The notes under the pieces were generated by a model. It was not told where the DNA came from. It searched no databases and saw nothing but the letters and a program-made list of their open reading frames with translations. This document shows positions 10,928-12,528 of a stretch of 12,528 nucleotides of DNA, in pieces. Source of the stretch: Bacteroidales bacterium UBA755 (GTDB lineage: Bacteria; Bacteroidota; Bacteroidia; Bacteroidales; UBA932); contig DBKH01000059.1 in NCBI GenBank assembly GCA_002297815.1, positions 1 through 12,528 on the forward strand, read 5' to 3'. Position 1 is the first letter of the stretch. The number at the start of each line of letters is the position of its first letter. The position numbers and the translations under genes were made by a program.

Positions 10928-12528
10928 ATGGCAAAGATTATAGAATGCGTGCCCAACTTCAGCGAGGGGCGGGACAGAAATGTGATAGACCAGATCGTGA
11001 AGGCGATCGCTTCGGCCAAGGTGAACGTCGATGGCAACGAGGAAAGCGTCAAGGTGCTTGACGTGGATCCGGGAGAGGCGACCAACAGAACCGTCGTGAC
11101 CTTCGTGGGAAGCCCTGAGGCGGTGCTAGAGGCGGCTTTCCAAGGGGTCAAGTGCTCCGGAGAGGTGATCGACATGAGACATCACCACGGGGCGCATCCT
11201 CGGTCGGGAGCGTGCGATGTGCTGCCGCTCGTGCCGGTGGCCGGAATCACGCTGGAAGAGTGCGCAGAGCTGGCGCGCGGGCTTGCGAAGAGAATCTACG
11301 ACGAGCTCGGCATCCCTTGCTACTGCTACGAGGCGGCTGCGTTCAAGCCGGAGAGGAAGAACCTTGCGGTGTGCAGGGCCGGGGAATATGAAGCCCTGCC
11401 GGAGAAGATCGCGGATCCTGCCAAGGCACCGGACTTCGGGCCTAAGGAATATAACGAGACAGTGGCGAAAAGCGGGGCTATCAACGTGGGAGCCAGAGAC
11501 TTCCTCGTGGCTGTGAACTATAATCTGAACACTACCTCAACCCGCCGCGCGATGGCTATCGCATTCGATGTGCGCGAGAAGGGACGCAAGATGCGCGAGG
11601 GCGGAAGCCTGACCGGAAAGGTGCTCAAGGACGAGAACGGCAAGGATCGCTGGCAGCCGGGCACCCTCAAAGGATGCAAGGCAATCGGCTGGTACATTGA
11701 TGAATATGGCATCGCACAGGTTTCGATGAACATCACGAACATCCAGGCGACACCTCTGCATGTAGCCTACGAGGAGGTCTCCAGAGCGGCGGCGGCCAGA
11801 GGGCTGAAAGTCACCGGAGCCGAGATTGTGGGACTGGTACCGAAACGGGTTCTGATGGAGGCCGGAAAGTTCTACCTTGAGAAGCAGGAACGCTCACTGG
11901 GAATCTCCGAGGACGAGATCATGAAGATCGCTGTCAAGTCCATGAGTCTCGACGACCTCAAGCCGTTCGACCCGCACGAGAAAGTCATTGAATATCTTAT
12001 GGAAGATCCTGAGCGGATGGCCGTCAAGGAAAAGCTCATCAGAATGACGCTCAAGGGATTCGCTGAGGAGACAGCGTCCGAGTCCCCTGCCCCTGGCGGT
12101 GGCTCGATCTCCGCTTACATGGGCGCTCTCGGAGCGGCTCTCGGCACGATGGTCGCCAATCTTTCCGCCCACAAGAGAGGCTGGGATGACCGCTGGAAGG
12201 AATTCTCAGACTGGGCCGAGAAGGGACACGCTGTGATGCAGGAGCTTGTAGGCCTCGTGGATGAGGACACGGCGGCGTTCGACAAGATCATGGCGGCGTT
12301 CGGACTTCCTAAAGGCACGGAAGAAGAGAAGGCTGCCCGCGCGGAAGCCATCGAGAAGGCCACACTTTATGCCACACAGGTACCTCTGCGCACGATGAAG
12401 GCTGCATTCAGGGCCTTCGAGATCACAAGGGCGATGGCCGAAATCGGCAATCCGAATTCCGTCTCAGACGCTGGAGTCGGTGCGTTGGCCGCACGAAGTG
12501 CGGTTCTCGGAGCGCAGCTCAACGTGAA
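10928..12528 (+). CDS. ftcD: Glutamate formimidoyltransferase / formimidoyl-THF cyclodeaminase (partial)
   Basis: The frame runs from ATG 10928 to the window edge (533 codons, no stop). The N-terminal formimidoyltransferase part shows IIECVPNFSEGRD (4-16), LDVDPGEATNRTVVTFVG (44-61), MRHHHGAHPRSGACD (83-97, with the catalytic histidine among H85-H87) and AINVGARDFLVAVNYNLN. The cyclodeaminase domain begins near residue 365 with LKGFAEETASESPAPGGGS, whose PGGGS turn is typical. The fused enzyme transfers the formimino group of formiminoglutamate to tetrahydrofolate and then releases ammonia, the last step of histidine degradation into the folate pool. Fusion of both domains is usual in Bacteroidota. 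It is GC-richer than the genes before it and is probably native chromosome. Upstream, TAAATTTA at 10891 is a possible weak -7 box. Confidence 0.95.
   Translation, partial: MAKIIECVPNFSEGRDRNVIDQIVKAIASAKVNVDGNEESVKVLDVDPGEATNRTVVTFVGSPEAVLEAAFQGVKCSGEVIDMRHHHGAHPRSGACDVLPLVPVAGITLEECAELARGLAKRIYDELGIPCYCYEAAAFKPERKNLAVCRAGEYEALPEKIADPAKAPDFGPKEYNETVAKSGAINVGARDFLVAVNYNLNTTSTRRAMAIAFDVREKGRKMREGGSLTGKVLKDENGKDRWQPGTLKGCKAIGWYIDEYGIAQVSMNITNIQATPLHVAYEEVSRAAAARGLKVTGAEIVGLVPKRVLMEAGKFYLEKQERSLGISEDEIMKIAVKSMSLDDLKPFDPHEKVIEYLMEDPERMAVKEKLIRMTLKGFAEETASESPAPGGGSISAYMGALGAALGTMVANLSAHKRGWDDRWKEFSDWAEKGHAVMQELVGLVDEDTAAFDKIMAAFGLPKGTEEEKAARAEAIEKATLYATQVPLRTMKAAFRAFEITRAMAEIGNPNSVSDAGVGALAARSAVLGAQLNV

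Overview
The window looks like an accessory stretch of a Bacteroidota chromosome, probably order Bacteroidales. The evidence is a fused bifunctional ftcD gene at the right edge, a textbook Bacteroidota promoter (TTTG-N19-TATCTTTG) before the Panacea gene, no clear Shine-Dalgarno sites, and several Bacteroidales-style secreted hypotheticals. Species cannot be fixed from the sequence alone.

Layout. 1-538: insertion-sequence debris, with repeated IS-end-like motifs, a perfect 36-bp palindrome and a truncated IS66 accessory-protein-like ORF. 539-3509: a tight five-gene operon of a bacterial ubiquitin-like conjugation system: a JAMM/JAB peptidase, an E2-like protein, an E1-like ThiF/UBA enzyme and two very small membrane proteins. 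No ubiquitin-like modifier gene is recognisable. 3521-5305: a secreted TPR protein gene flanked by two direct copies of a ~150-bp element with inverted ends. 5434-7219: a polytopic membrane protein, a secreted small protein and a HAD-like phosphatase. 7220-8435: AT-rich, mostly non-coding or orphan DNA with several strong inverted repeats and a striking array of regularly spaced repeats. 8436-9743: a stand-alone LytTR DNA-binding regulator and a membrane-anchored protein with a C-terminal region resembling phosphodiester glycosidases (DUF2233/NAGPA). 9745-10645: a Panacea-type antitoxin and its probable toxin partner. 10928-end: ftcD (histidine degradation/folate), cut by the window edge; this is the only clear housekeeping gene.

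Two systems stand out. First, the JAB-E2-E1 operon with two membrane peptides in place of a visible modifier; the E1 N-terminal region and the first small membrane protein share a short motif ([FY]N-x-[EK]-TG-[DE]-FE). Second, a predicted LytTR regulon. Tandem GTACGAAA boxes spaced exactly 20 bp lie upstream of both the TPR gene (3729-3757) and the LytTR gene (8338-8365, opposite orientation). A further six related boxes at 20-30-20-30-20 bp steps (three 50-bp units, 8105-8236) lie upstream of the LytTR gene. This suggests autoregulation and co-control of the secreted TPR protein.

All assignments come from motif reading by eye; no database search or structure prediction was run.
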